Positions 16,558 to 24,800 of a stretch of DNA of 64,000 nucleotides are shown piece after piece. Positions within the stretch are counted from its first letter, which is position 1, and the number at the start of each line of letters is the position of its first letter. The position numbers were made by a program, and so were the translations under genes. This stretch comes from Methylobacillus gramineus (GTDB lineage Bacteria > Pseudomonadota > Gammaproteobacteria > Burkholderiales > Methylophilaceae): assembly GCF_020532675.1 (NCBI RefSeq), contig NZ_JAJAVE010000001.1, positions 1,302,001-1,366,000 on the forward strand, in the 5' to 3' direction. The notes beneath the pieces are model-generated. The model did not search any database. It worked only from the letters and a program-made list of their open reading frames with translations, and was not told the origin of the DNA.

Positions 16558-19041
16558 CTAATGTTTCACCCGCTTTACATGCCAGATTTTATCTGCATAT
16601 TCGCCTATGGTTCTATCGCTGGAGAACTTACCGACACGGGCGACATTCAGGATCGCCTTACGGCTCCACTCTTCCTGATCCTGATACAGCTTGCCTACCG
16701 CATCCTGGGTTTCGATATAACTGGCATAATCAGCCAGCAACAAGTAGTGATCGCCCTTGGTCAGCAGAGCCTCTCCTATTGCCTGATAACGATCTGGCTC
16801 ATCAACGCTGAAGAAGCCACCAGTAATCATGTCCAGTGCCTGCTTCAGTTCAGGATTGCCATGATAGTAATCCCAGGGATTGTAATTGTTGCCCTTCACC
16901 TCAGCGACTTGTTCTGTCGTCAGGCCAAATATGAATATATTGTCCTCACCCACCTCTTCGCGGATTTCCACATTGGCACCATCCAGTGTGCCTATGGTCA
17001 AGGCACCATTCAGCGCCATTTTCATATTGCCGGTACCAGAGGCTTCAGTGCCGGCGGTGGATATCTGTTCGGATAAATCACTACCGGGGAACAGCAGCTC
17101 AGCGGCGGATACTTCATAATTGGGATAGAAGACCACCTTGAGCTTGTCACCAATTGCCGGGTCTTCATTGACGATGGCTGCCACATCATTAATCAAGCGG
17201 ATAATGAGTTTGGCAAACCAGTAGCCTGGGGCTGCCTTGCCGCCAAAAATCACGACGCGTGGGGTGATGCTCTTAGCCTGACCACTACGGATACGGTTAT
17301 ACAGCGTGATGATATGCAGCACATTCAGCAACTGGCGTTTGTATTCATGAATGCGCTTGATCTGTACATCAAAAAGGCTGTCCGCATTCAACTTGACGCC
17401 CGTCAACTGCTCAATTCTTTTCGCCAGGCGTTCCTTATTGGCCCGCTTGATCTGGCGGAAGGTTTTGCGGAAATCGGCATCATTGGCCAAGGGTTCCAAA
17501 CTGCGCAACTTGCTCAGATCATGCTGAAAGTCACTCCCGATCACCTTATCAATCAGGCTGGTTAGGCCTGGATTGCACTGGTTTAACCAGCGACGTGGCG
17601 TAATACCATTGGTGATATTGATAAAGCGACCGGGGAATATACGGTCGAAATCTGCAAACAAGGTGGTTCTCAGCAGCTCGCTATGCAGCGCAGCCACCCC
17701 ATTCACTGTATGACTGCCAATGACCGCCAGATGTGCCATGCGCACACGACGACCCTGAGTTTCATCGATAATCGATACCCGAGTCAGTAAGTCGGTATCC
17801 CCTGGGAATTTATGATTCACAAACTGCAGGAATTCATGATTGATGCGGAAGATGATCCCCAGATGGCGCGGTAGCAGCTTGGAGAACATTTCAACAGGCC
17901 AGGTCTCCAGCGCCTCGGGCATCAAGGTGTGATTGGTATACGCAAATACTTTGCCGGTAATTTTCCACGCCTGGTTCCAGTTAAGGTGGTGCACATCGAC
18001 CAACTGATACATCAATTCTGGCACCGCAATAGCAGGGTGAGTATCGTTGAGTTGAATTGCGACTTTATCCGGCAGTGCATTCCAGTCATCATGCTTGGCC
18101 AGGAAACGGCGCAAGATATCCTGGATAGAGGCCGATACAAAGAAATACTGCTGCTTCAAGCGTAACTCACGCCCTAGCACTGAGGTGTCATTCGGGTATA
18201 GCACCTTGGATATGTTTTCGTAAGCGTTACGCTCTTCTACCGCTTTTTCATAATTACCATCATTAAAATGGGCGAGGTCAAACTCGCGCGCTGCCTTGGC
18301 TGACCAGAGGCGCAGTGTATTGACCGTTTCAGTGTCATAACCAGGGATAGGCATATCGTGCGCAATCGCCAGGACACTCTCTGCATCTACCCAGTGGTAT
18401 TCGGTGCCCTTGCCAGTGGGAAACTCGACCACACGACCATAAAACTTGATGGGATATTGGCTTTCAGGGCGCTGGAACTCCCACAGATTGCCATAACGTA
18501 ACCAGTTATCCGGGTTTTCCACTTGCTGACCCTGATTAATGGACTGGCGGAACATGCCATATTCATAACGTATGCCATAACCCGTCCCTGGAATATCCAT
18601 GCTGGCCATTGAGTCCAGGAAGCATGCCGCCAGACGCCCCAGACCACCATTGCCCAGTGCCGCGTCAGTTTCCAGCTCAACCACATCTTCCAGCTTGTGC
18701 CCAAGGGCGCTCAAACCATCCTTGACTTCATCATTGATGCCCAGATTAAGTGCAGCATTCTGCAACATGCGCCCGATCAGGAACTCAAGCGAAAGATAGT
18801 ACACACGTTTAGGGTCCTGCTCGGCATAGGCTTCTGCGGTTTTTACCCAGCGCTCCACCATGTGATCGCGTACCGTATGCCCAGTGGCAATAAACCAGTC
18901 CCTTGATGTGGATGCCTCACTGGTTTTGAAAGCGGAAAATATCAGGTGATTTTGTAATGCCTGTGCTATCGGTGTTTGTTCAGTAGTAATCACAGGTGTG
19001 GTCGCGGCTCTTGGCTTCTTAGATTCTTTGGTAGATGTCAT
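16558..19041 (-). CDS. glgP: glycogen/starch phosphorylase
   Basis: Phosphorolyses alpha-1,4-glucans to glucose-1-phosphate using pyridoxal phosphate. The ATG at 19041 is chosen because GGAAAG lies 7 bases upstream; an ATG at 19056 has no such site. The 827-residue protein has the full family length, with YYLSLEFLIGRML, ALGNGGLGRLAACFLDS and the PLP lysine in EASGTGNMKMALNGAL at about K674. No other glycogen gene is adjacent, so it is unlinked here. Its product would feed the phosphoglucomutase at the right end of the window. Confidence 0.97.
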   Translation of the reverse strand: MTSTKESKKPRAATTPVITTEQTPIAQALQNHLIFSAFKTSEASTSRDWFIATGHTVRDHMVERWVKTAEAYAEQDPKRVYYLSLEFLIGRMLQNAALNLGINDEVKDGLSALGHKLEDVVELETDAALGNGGLGRLAACFLDSMASMDIPGTGYGIRYEYGMFRQSINQGQQVENPDNWLRYGNLWEFQRPESQYPIKFYGRVVEFPTGKGTEYHWVDAESVLAIAHDMPIPGYDTETVNTLRLWSAKAAREFDLAHFNDGNYEKAVEERNAYENISKVLYPNDTSVLGRELRLKQQYFFVSASIQDILRRFLAKHDDWNALPDKVAIQLNDTHPAIAVPELMYQLVDVHHLNWNQAWKITGKVFAYTNHTLMPEALETWPVEMFSKLLPRHLGIIFRINHEFLQFVNHKFPGDTDLLTRVSIIDETQGRRVRMAHLAVIGSHTVNGVAALHSELLRTTLFADFDRIFPGRFINITNGITPRRWLNQCNPGLTSLIDKVIGSDFQHDLSKLRSLEPLANDADFRKTFRQIKRANKERLAKRIEQLTGVKLNADSLFDVQIKRIHEYKRQLLNVLHIITLYNRIRSGQAKSITPRVVIFGGKAAPGYWFAKLIIRLINDVAAIVNEDPAIGDKLKVVFYPNYEVSAAELLFPGSDLSEQISTAGTEASGTGNMKMALNGALTIGTLDGANVEIREEVGEDNIFIFGLTTEQVAEVKGNNYNPWDYYHGNPELKQALDMITGGFFSVDEPDRYQAIGEALLTKGDHYLLLADYASYIETQDAVGKLYQDQEEWSRKAILNVARVGKFSSDRTIGEYADKIWHVKRVKH

Positions 19042-19250
19042 ATGGCGTCTTTCCATGTGAGTTTACAAAAATGCCACCCATATTCTCAGTTCAGCAGCAA
19101 ACCAATGTTAAATGACAAAGATGAAATTGATACGATGCTCAATGCATTATAAGCCAGCAAAAATCAGGCCACTACTTTGAAAAACCGGGCTAACTCATTA
19201 CAAGACTACAACAAAGCCTAAAAGTTGAAACTAATCGGGGAAATTGGCAT

Positions 19251-19279
19251 AAAAAAAGGGATAAGTCGCCTTATCCCTT
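19251..19279 (-). terminator. Rho-independent terminator of the tonB-exbBD operon
   Basis: AAGGGATAAG and CTTATCCCTT form a 10-bp stem with a 4-base loop, followed on the minus strand by seven T. It lies 23 bases past the exbD stop, in the right orientation to end the operon. Confidence 0.88.
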
Positions 19280-19301
19280 CTTGCTTTAACGCTATGTCGT
19301 T

Positions 19302-19727
19302 TTACTTCGGCGTTGGATCACTCACAAAACCGAGTTTCTGCACCCCAGCATTTTGGGCATAAGCCATCAGCTCAGCCAATACCTGGTAACGGGTTTCCTT
19401 GTCTGCACGGATATGCAGTTCAGGTTGTGGCTCTTTGTCAGCAACCTGATGCAGCTTGACATTGATTTCTTCAAGCGTCACGGCCTGGTCATTCCAGTAC
19501 ATGGTGCCTGCTGTATCAATGGCCACATCAATAATCTCCGGTTTTTCCGGGGATGGCTGGCTGGTTGCCTGCGGCAAATCAATCTTGACCGCATGAGTCA
19601 GCAATGGCGCTGTAATGATAAAGATCACCAGCAGTACCAACATCACGTCAACTAAAGGCGTGGTGTTGATTTCAGACATAGGCCTTGAATGGCCTTCACC
19701 CCCACCAATTCCACCGCCCGTGATCAT
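19302..19727 (-). CDS. exbD: ExbD, TonB-system proton channel subunit
   Basis: Part of the inner-membrane motor that uses proton motive force to drive TonB. The 141-residue protein has the usual SEINTTPLVDVMLVLLVIFIITAP: one span with the essential Asp, then a periplasmic domain ending in AELMAYAQNAGVQKLGFV. Its start overlaps the exbB stop by 4 bases (ATGA). The glycine-rich N-terminus (ITGGGIGGGEG) is slightly unusual. Confidence 0.95.
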   Translation of the reverse strand: MITGGGIGGGEGHSRPMSEINTTPLVDVMLVLLVIFIITAPLLTHAVKIDLPQATSQPSPEKPEIIDVAIDTAGTMYWNDQAVTLEEINVKLHQVADKEPQPELHIRADKETRYQVLAELMAYAQNAGVQKLGFVSDPTPK

Positions 19728-20470
19728 GCTGAAACCTCTTTCAGTTTAGTCGCCACCCTGATCTTGGCAGCGCTAGGCGACGTATTGCCTGCATTCAGCG
19801 GAGCACCTGTAGTCAGCAGGATATGCAAGTCATTCGCAAACCCTTCCACTTCACCAAGAATCACGCGGTTACGACGTACCAAGGCGTTATAGGCAAGTAC
19901 AGCAGGAATCGCCACTGCCAGACCGAGAGCGGTCATGATCAACGCCTCACCCACCGGGCCAGCGACCTTATCCAGCGTAGCCTGGCCACTCTGACTGATA
20001 CTGGCCAGTGCGTGATAAATACCCCACACAGTACCGAACAAGCCGACGAATGGAGCCACACTGCCCACAGAGGCCAGCATGGTCAGACCATAATCCATCT
20101 GCTCGCTTTCCTTGGCAATCTGGCGACGCATCGCACGGGCAATAAACTCGTCCTTGTTACAGGCTTCTTCCACGTTATTGGCAACATGCGCCTGATGGTG
20201 ATCAGCTGCCTCAACCGCATGGTTAGCCACACGTGACACCGGGGTTTCACCGCTGTTGTGACGCAAGGCAGCATCCAGTGATGCAGCCTGCCAGAAATGG
20301 TTGTTATATTCGCGACTTGCACTGCGAATGGTCAATGCCTGGTAAAACTTCACCACCATCAGGTACCAGCTGGCCACTGACATGAACACCAGAATGACAG
20401 CTACCAGCACGGAAACCGGGCCGCCGGCCAGGATAAAGTCCAAGCTATTAAATTCGTATGCGCTTTCCAT
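19724..20470 (-). CDS. exbB: ExbB, TonB-system proton channel subunit
   Basis: MotA/TolQ/ExbB family, 248 residues with three membrane spans (about 12-38, 125-150 and 165-195). The last two carry the conserved GSVAPFVGLFGTVWGIYHAL and GEALIMTALGLAVAIPAVLAYN. It forms the pentameric proton channel around ExbD. It lies between tonB (46 bases upstream) and exbD (4-base overlap), in one Fur-controlled operon. This motor probably serves all six receptors in the window. Confidence 0.96.
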   Translation of the reverse strand: MESAYEFNSLDFILAGGPVSVLVAVILVFMSVASWYLMVVKFYQALTIRSASREYNNHFWQAASLDAALRHNSGETPVSRVANHAVEAADHHQAHVANNVEEACNKDEFIARAMRRQIAKESEQMDYGLTMLASVGSVAPFVGLFGTVWGIYHALASISQSGQATLDKVAGPVGEALIMTALGLAVAIPAVLAYNALVRRNRVILGEVEGFANDLHILLTTGAPLNAGNTSPSAAKIRVATKLKEVSA

Positions 20471-20516
20471 ATTGCATTGATCCTATATTTAAAATATGTC
20501 TACTTGGTTGAACTGC

Positions 20517-21335
20517 TTAATCAGAAATTGTGAATCTTACCGGTGCAATGACCGATACCTTCATCGGCTTATTGTTACGCTTGTAAGAATTGAACCTGGA
20601 TTTTTTGGCGGCCTCGACTGCCGCTTTATCCAGCCGCTCTGAACCACTACTGGTCTCAATCTGGATAGACTCAGGTACTCCAGCCTCAGAAATCAGCATG
20701 CGTAACATCACGACACCCTGCTCACCCAGTCTTCTCGACATGGCGGGATACACTGGCAGCTCCTGGTGTGAGTAAGACACGCCTGAAATTGATACCTCAG
20801 GAATAGGCTCATCCTTGGGTTCAGATTTCTTGACTGGCTCAACCTTCTCAGCAACGACCGGGGTATCCTTGACTGGCGCTTGTGACTGCGCTTGCTTTTC
20901 AACTGGCGCAGGCTCACTGACTTCCTTGGTCACTTCCTGTGTTGGCTCCACCGGCTTAGGCGCCTCAATTGGCACAGGCTTATCAACCACTTTTGGTTTA
21001 GGCTTGGGTTTTGGCGTGGGCTCAGGAGGTTTGGGCACAGGTTGAGGCTCAGTAATTGCCACCTCGGGGATAGGCTCGGGGCTTTGCACCAGGCTGACCA
21101 TCATGGGGGGGGCAGCTTCCTCATGATGGGGTTCTCTGGTCGAGATCACGATCAAGGAAGTAAATACAGCCACGTGGACAAGGATGGTGAATACCAGCGC
21201 CTTAACCGAAAATTGACTTTCATCCTCTTGGCGCAAAGCTCGCTTTGGTACCAAGGTACGAGTTGGAAAATGACTCAATTGCCCCTCAACATATTGTTCT
21301 TTTGACAGGCGTGCGAATTGTGCATCAATGGACAT
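20517..21335 (-). CDS. tonB: TonB energy-transducing protein
   Basis: Transmits energy from ExbBD to outer-membrane receptors by contacting their TonB box. The ATG at 21335 (MSIDAQFARLSKEQY) is chosen; the frame opens earlier only with a TTG. The 272-residue protein has a cytoplasmic N-terminus longer than usual (about 44 residues), one membrane anchor (VKALVFTILVHVAVFTSLIVI), a Pro/Lys/Glu-rich periplasmic linker (PKPPEPTPKPKPKPK and on) and a C-terminal TonB domain with YPAMSRRLGEQGVVMLRMLI. It overlaps the preceding small gene by 11 bases. A C8 run lies in the coding strand at 21105-21112. Confidence 0.95.
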   Translation of the reverse strand: MSIDAQFARLSKEQYVEGQLSHFPTRTLVPKRALRQEDESQFSVKALVFTILVHVAVFTSLIVISTREPHHEEAAPPMMVSLVQSPEPIPEVAITEPQPVPKPPEPTPKPKPKPKVVDKPVPIEAPKPVEPTQEVTKEVSEPAPVEKQAQSQAPVKDTPVVAEKVEPVKKSEPKDEPIPEVSISGVSYSHQELPVYPAMSRRLGEQGVVMLRMLISEAGVPESIQIETSSGSERLDKAAVEAAKKSRFNSYKRNNKPMKVSVIAPVRFTISD

Positions 21336-21564
21336 TTTTGACGCTTGTAGTGAATTGACTCTGAGATTTTGCGGCGCTATAAACAGCAAGTCGGGCAACC
21401 GCCTCCTGCATCATTTCTGCCAGCGAATTGAACGCATGGGCTTCAAGTCTCAGGCTAAGTGCACCGACTTCAACTTCCGCCACATTGCATTCTTCACAGT
21501 ACAACACTTTGCATCCATCACTTCCAGCAAGCACTACACGCCTACAATTATTCACTGTCTTCAT
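21325..21564 (-). CDS. small CxxC protein heading the tonB operon
   Basis: A 79-residue protein, probably cytoplasmic, with a CEEC motif near residue 25 (KVLYCEECNVAEVEVGALSLRL), then a helical part (NSLAEMMQEAVARL). Its stop overlaps the tonB start by 11 bases, so it is co-translated with tonB. The two Fur boxes upstream make it the first gene of the iron-starvation operon. I do not recognise a named family. The CxxC could bind a metal or respond to redox state, which is inference. Confidence 0.75.
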   Translation of the reverse strand: MKTVNNCRRVVLAGSDGCKVLYCEECNVAEVEVGALSLRLEAHAFNSLAEMMQEAVARLAVYSAAKSQSQFTTSVKNVH

Positions 21565-21654
21565 CGTTATCTGCCGCTCTTAAGTCATGTGCATCCTGGA
21601 TGCAACTGATATTGGCGCATGGGGATAGAGACATCCCTGATTGCGTTAAGCGAA

Positions 21655-21703
21655 AAATGATAACCATTCTCATGTATTCAGTCAAGAATAACAATCATTC
21701 TAG
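21655..21703 (-). promoter_or_regulatory. two Fur boxes upstream of the tonB operon
   Basis: AAATGATAACCATTCTCATG at 21655-21674 and AAGAATAACAATCATTCTAG at 21684-21703 resemble the Fur consensus GATAATGATAATCATTATC. They lie 90-140 bp before the first gene of the tonB-exbB-exbD operon, in the expected place for iron-dependent repression. Confidence 0.75.
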
Positions 21704-21734
21704 CAGCTAATCCTAGGCAATTCTAACAAAAAGA

Positions 21735-21758
21735 AAAAGGCCGCAATCGCGGCCTTTT
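21735..21758 (-). terminator. Rho-independent terminator of rpsD
   Basis: AAAAGGCCGC and GCGGCCTTTT form a 10-bp stem with a 4-base loop. On the minus strand it continues into TTCTTTTTGTT. It lies 38 bases past the rpsD stop. Confidence 0.88.
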
Positions 21759-21795
21759 CTGACTGGAGATTCCGTAGAGGAATCCAAGTAATTGA

Positions 21796-22413
21796 TTACA
21801 GACGGTTGGCGTAGTACTCAACAACCTGTTGCACATCAATCGGGAATGGTACATCTTCAGCCGCTGGCAAGTGAGCCAACTTGGCTTGCTGAGGTTGATC
21901 AGCCCATGACAACCACTCAGGACGAATCAAAGGCATATTCGCCAATGTTTCAACCACGATAGGCAACTTGGTGCTGCTGGCCTTCAGGGAAATCTCATCA
22001 CCCACGCGCAGGCGGATAGACGGGATGTTCACGGACTTGCCATTCAGCAGAACGTGACGGTGTGAAACCAGCTGACGGGCTGCAGCGATAGTCGGTGCGA
22101 AACCCGCACGGAATACCACGTTATCAAGACGGCGTTCCAGCAATTGCAGCAGTGTTTCACCAGTAGGAGACTTGCCCTTACGTGCATCAACCACCAGGCG
22201 ACGCAGTTGCTTTTCGGACAGGCCGTAGTTGAAACGCAGCTTTTGCTTTTCTTGCAGCTTCAGACCAAAATCGGACTTCTTACGACGAGTAGCCTTGGCA
22301 CCGTGCTGACCTGGAGGGGTAGGACGGGATTCAATGCTCTTGCGTGACAAGCCAGGCAGATCAATACCAAGTGCGCGCATTACTTTAAGACGTGGGCCGG
22401 TAAATCTAGACAT
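21796..22413 (-). CDS. rpsD: ribosomal protein S4, cyanobacterial/plastid-type form
   Basis: Small-subunit assembly protein S4, 205 residues, with AAGGAG upstream of the ATG at 22413. The S4 RNA-binding domain covers about 95-155 (LERRLDNVVFRAGFAPTIAAARQLVSH). Compared with the usual proteobacterial S4 ([22 protein letters not shown]...), this one reads MSRFTGPRLKVMRALGIDLPG, KSIESRPTPPGQHG and LQEKQKLRFNYGLSEKQLRRL, a pattern closer to cyanobacterial and plastid S4. It stands alone with its own terminator, not in the alpha operon, so it is likely a second, divergent rpsD copy. It carries no zinc-binding Cys cluster. Transfer or an alternative-ribosome role is possible. Confidence 0.93.
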   Translation of the reverse strand: MSRFTGPRLKVMRALGIDLPGLSRKSIESRPTPPGQHGAKATRRKKSDFGLKLQEKQKLRFNYGLSEKQLRRLVVDARKGKSPTGETLLQLLERRLDNVVFRAGFAPTIAAARQLVSHRHVLLNGKSVNIPSIRLRVGDEISLKASSTKLPIVVETLANMPLIRPEWLSWADQPQQAKLAHLPAAEDVPFPIDVQQVVEYYANRL

Positions 22414-22625
22414 ACTTTAAAACTCCTTTAATTGGTTTGATCAGGCTGACCTGATAAATTTTCCTGCACCCTGTATTGACTCAGTCAATGGCTACACCAT
22501 GACCATCAGGATGGATAGCTTGACGCTATCACCATGCAATTTGCATGGCATACCTGCACACTACTCAGACTCCGCAGCTGGCTAAAAACGCTAGCCGCAA
22601 TACGAAGCCGCGGATTATACAATAA

Positions 22626-22664
22626 AAAACCTGGATTCACCAAGCGCTGGTGAATCCAGGTTTT
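22626..22664 (-). terminator. Rho-independent terminator of htpG
   Basis: Two perfect 17-base arms (22626-22642 and 22648-22664) surround a 5-base loop, with A/T-rich flanks giving TTTTTTATT on the minus strand. The stem ends 28 bases past the htpG stop. Confidence 0.85.
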
Positions 22665-22691
22665 ATTGCCCATCACAGCCCTATGAAATGC

Positions 22692-24581
22692 TTACTGCGT
22701 GAGCAAGGCATTCACTCTGCGGACAAACGCAGCCGGATCTTGCAACTGTCCGCCTTCGGCCAATAATGCCTGGTCAAATAACAGGTGTGCCCAGTCAGAA
22801 AACTGGCCATCGTCCTTCACATTCGTCAAACGCTGCAAAATGGCATGCTGTGGATTGATTTCCAGCACAGGCTTGCTTTCCGACGTTTTCTGCCCGGCGG
22901 CCTTGAGCAGGCGTTCAAGATTACCAGAAAGATCATGCGCACCTGCCACCAGGCAAGCGGGAGAGTCGGTCAGACGGTGTGTGACACGCACTTCCTTGAC
23001 GCTATCACCCAAGGTTGCCTGAATTTTTTCCACCAGCGACTTATATTCATCTTCGGTTTTCTTTTGCTGCTCTTTTTCTGCTTCGTCCTCCAGCTTGCCC
23101 AGGTCCAAATCTCCCTTGGCTACAGATTGCAGCTTCTTGCCTTCAAACTCGGTCAGGCTACCCAGCAACCATTCGTCCACCCGATCAGACAGCAGCAACA
23201 CTTCAATGCCCTTCTTGCGGAAAATTTCCAGATGAGGGCTGTGCTGTGCGGCGGCGAAGCTATCCGCAGTAATATAGTAGATAACCTCCTGCCCGTCCTT
23301 CATGCGACTGATGTAATCCTTGAAAGACACCACTTGCGCATCGGTATCAGCATGAGTACTGGCAAAGCGCAGCAGACCGGCAATTTTTTCGCGGTTGGCA
23401 AAATCCTCACCCGGGCCTTCTTTCAATACACGGCCAAATTCTGCCCAGAACTTGGCATATTCCTCCGCTTGATTTTCAGCGATATCTTCTAGCAGGCCCA
23501 ATATCTTCTTGACCGAACCTGCCTTGATTGCATCGATATCCTTGGAGTGCTGCAGAATTTCGCGCGAGACATTGAGTGGCAGGTTGGCACTGTCGATCAC
23601 GCCACGCACAAACCGCAGGTATTGCGGCATCAACTGTTCGGCATCATCCATGATGAAGACACGCTTCACATAGAGCTTGATACCATGTTGACGCTCACGC
23701 TCATATAGGTCAAAAGGCGCCTTGGCAGGGATGTACAGCAGGGAGATATATTCCTGACGCCCTTCCACGCGGTTATGGCTCCAGACCAACGGGTTCTCAA
23801 AGTCATGGGAAACATGCTTGTAGAACTCCTGATACTCTTCCTCTGAAATCTCACTCTTGGAACGTGCCCATAAGGCAGAAGCCTTGTTCACGGTTTCATC
23901 TTCGTCGGTAGGCACCTGCTCGCCATCCTGCCAGTCGGACTTCTTCATGACGATAGGCAGGGTAATATGGTCGGAATACTTGCGAATGATCGACTTCAGC
24001 TTCCAGTCACTGAGGAATTCATCCTCGCCTTCACGCAAGTGCAGCACGATCTCAGTGCCACGCTTGGCATGGTCTACAGTTTCCAGGGTGTAATCACCTT
24101 CGCCTGCAGACTCCCAGCGTACCGCCTCAGCACTACCGGCACGGCGGGTTGTCAGGGTCACTTTATCGGCAATGATAAATGCAGAGTAAAAACCGACGCC
24201 AAACTGGCCTATCAGGTTCGCATCCCTGGCCTGGTCTCCCGTCAAGGACTGGAAAAACTCCTTGGTACCGGATTTGGCGATCGTCCCGATATTGCTGATC
24301 ACTTCTTCACGACTCATGCCTATACCGTTATCGGTAATGGTGACAGTACGCGCATCCTTGTCAAAACTCACACGTATCTTCAGTTCGCTGTCATTGTCGT
24401 ACAGCCCGTTATTGGCCAGTGCTTCAAACCGTAATTTGTCAGAAGCATCACTGGCATTGGAAATCAGCTCACGTAGTACAATTTCCTTGTTGCTGTAGAG
24501 CGAATGAATCATCAGCTGCAATAGCTGCTTAACCTCGGCCTGAAAGCCTAGCGTTTCTTTCTGTAGCGTCTCTGTGGACAT
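22692..24581 (-). CDS. htpG: Hsp90-family chaperone HtpG
   Basis: ATP-dependent cytosolic chaperone. The ATG at 24581 ([12 protein letters not shown]) has GGGAG 8 bases upstream and is preferred to 24596. The 629-residue protein shows the GHKL ATPase motifs [25 protein letters not shown] and [11 protein letters not shown] in the first 130 residues, then middle and dimerisation domains, and the usual bacterial lack of the MEEVD tail. It is a single-gene transcript with its own terminator and a probable heat-shock promoter at 24621-24649. Confidence 0.97.
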   Translation of the reverse strand: MSTETLQKETLGFQAEVKQLLQLMIHSLYSNKEIVLRELISNASDASDKLRFEALANNGLYDNDSELKIRVSFDKDARTVTITDNGIGMSREEVISNIGTIAKSGTKEFFQSLTGDQARDANLIGQFGVGFYSAFIIADKVTLTTRRAGSAEAVRWESAGEGDYTLETVDHAKRGTEIVLHLREGEDEFLSDWKLKSIIRKYSDHITLPIVMKKSDWQDGEQVPTDEDETVNKASALWARSKSEISEEEYQEFYKHVSHDFENPLVWSHNRVEGRQEYISLLYIPAKAPFDLYERERQHGIKLYVKRVFIMDDAEQLMPQYLRFVRGVIDSANLPLNVSREILQHSKDIDAIKAGSVKKILGLLEDIAENQAEEYAKFWAEFGRVLKEGPGEDFANREKIAGLLRFASTHADTDAQVVSFKDYISRMKDGQEVIYYITADSFAAAQHSPHLEIFRKKGIEVLLLSDRVDEWLLGSLTEFEGKKLQSVAKGDLDLGKLEDEAEKEQQKKTEDEYKSLVEKIQATLGDSVKEVRVTHRLTDSPACLVAGAHDLSGNLERLLKAAGQKTSESKPVLEINPQHAILQRLTNVKDDGQFSDWAHLLFDQALLAEGGQLQDPAAFVRRVNALLTQ

Positions 24582-24620
24582 TGTAAAAACTCCCATGTAC
24601 GGATTGGAACAATGTTGCGC

Positions 24621-24649
24621 ATATTGGGATGCACGTTATCGATTTCAAG
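24621..24649 (-). promoter_or_regulatory. probable sigma-32 (heat-shock) promoter of htpG
   Basis: On the minus strand CTTGAA is followed, after a spacer of about 15 bases, by CCCAATAT. This is close to the RpoH pattern cTTGAA-N13-17-CCCCATnT. It lies 40-68 bp upstream of the htpG start, as expected for a heat-shock gene. Confidence 0.65.
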
Positions 24650-24800
24650 CGTCAATTCCATCCAGGCATGGCATCACCTAAGTAATGCCATGTAAAATAA
24701 CTAAAAAAAACAGTAAAACGTATTGGTGACAAGCAATACATTTGGAAGTTATTGAGGGGATTCAGGCCAATGGAGCCCTCATCAGGGAGTATTGAGAACA

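Noticed and set aside
22785-23492. A 235-codon open frame on the plus strand
   Set aside because: It is fully antisense to htpG, whose codons explain the openness; composition is not protein-like.
24721-24740. GTATTG/CAATAC inverted repeat before the receptor at 24801
   Set aside because: Only 6-bp arms, with no match to the TetR palindrome or to Fur; not distinguishable from chance.
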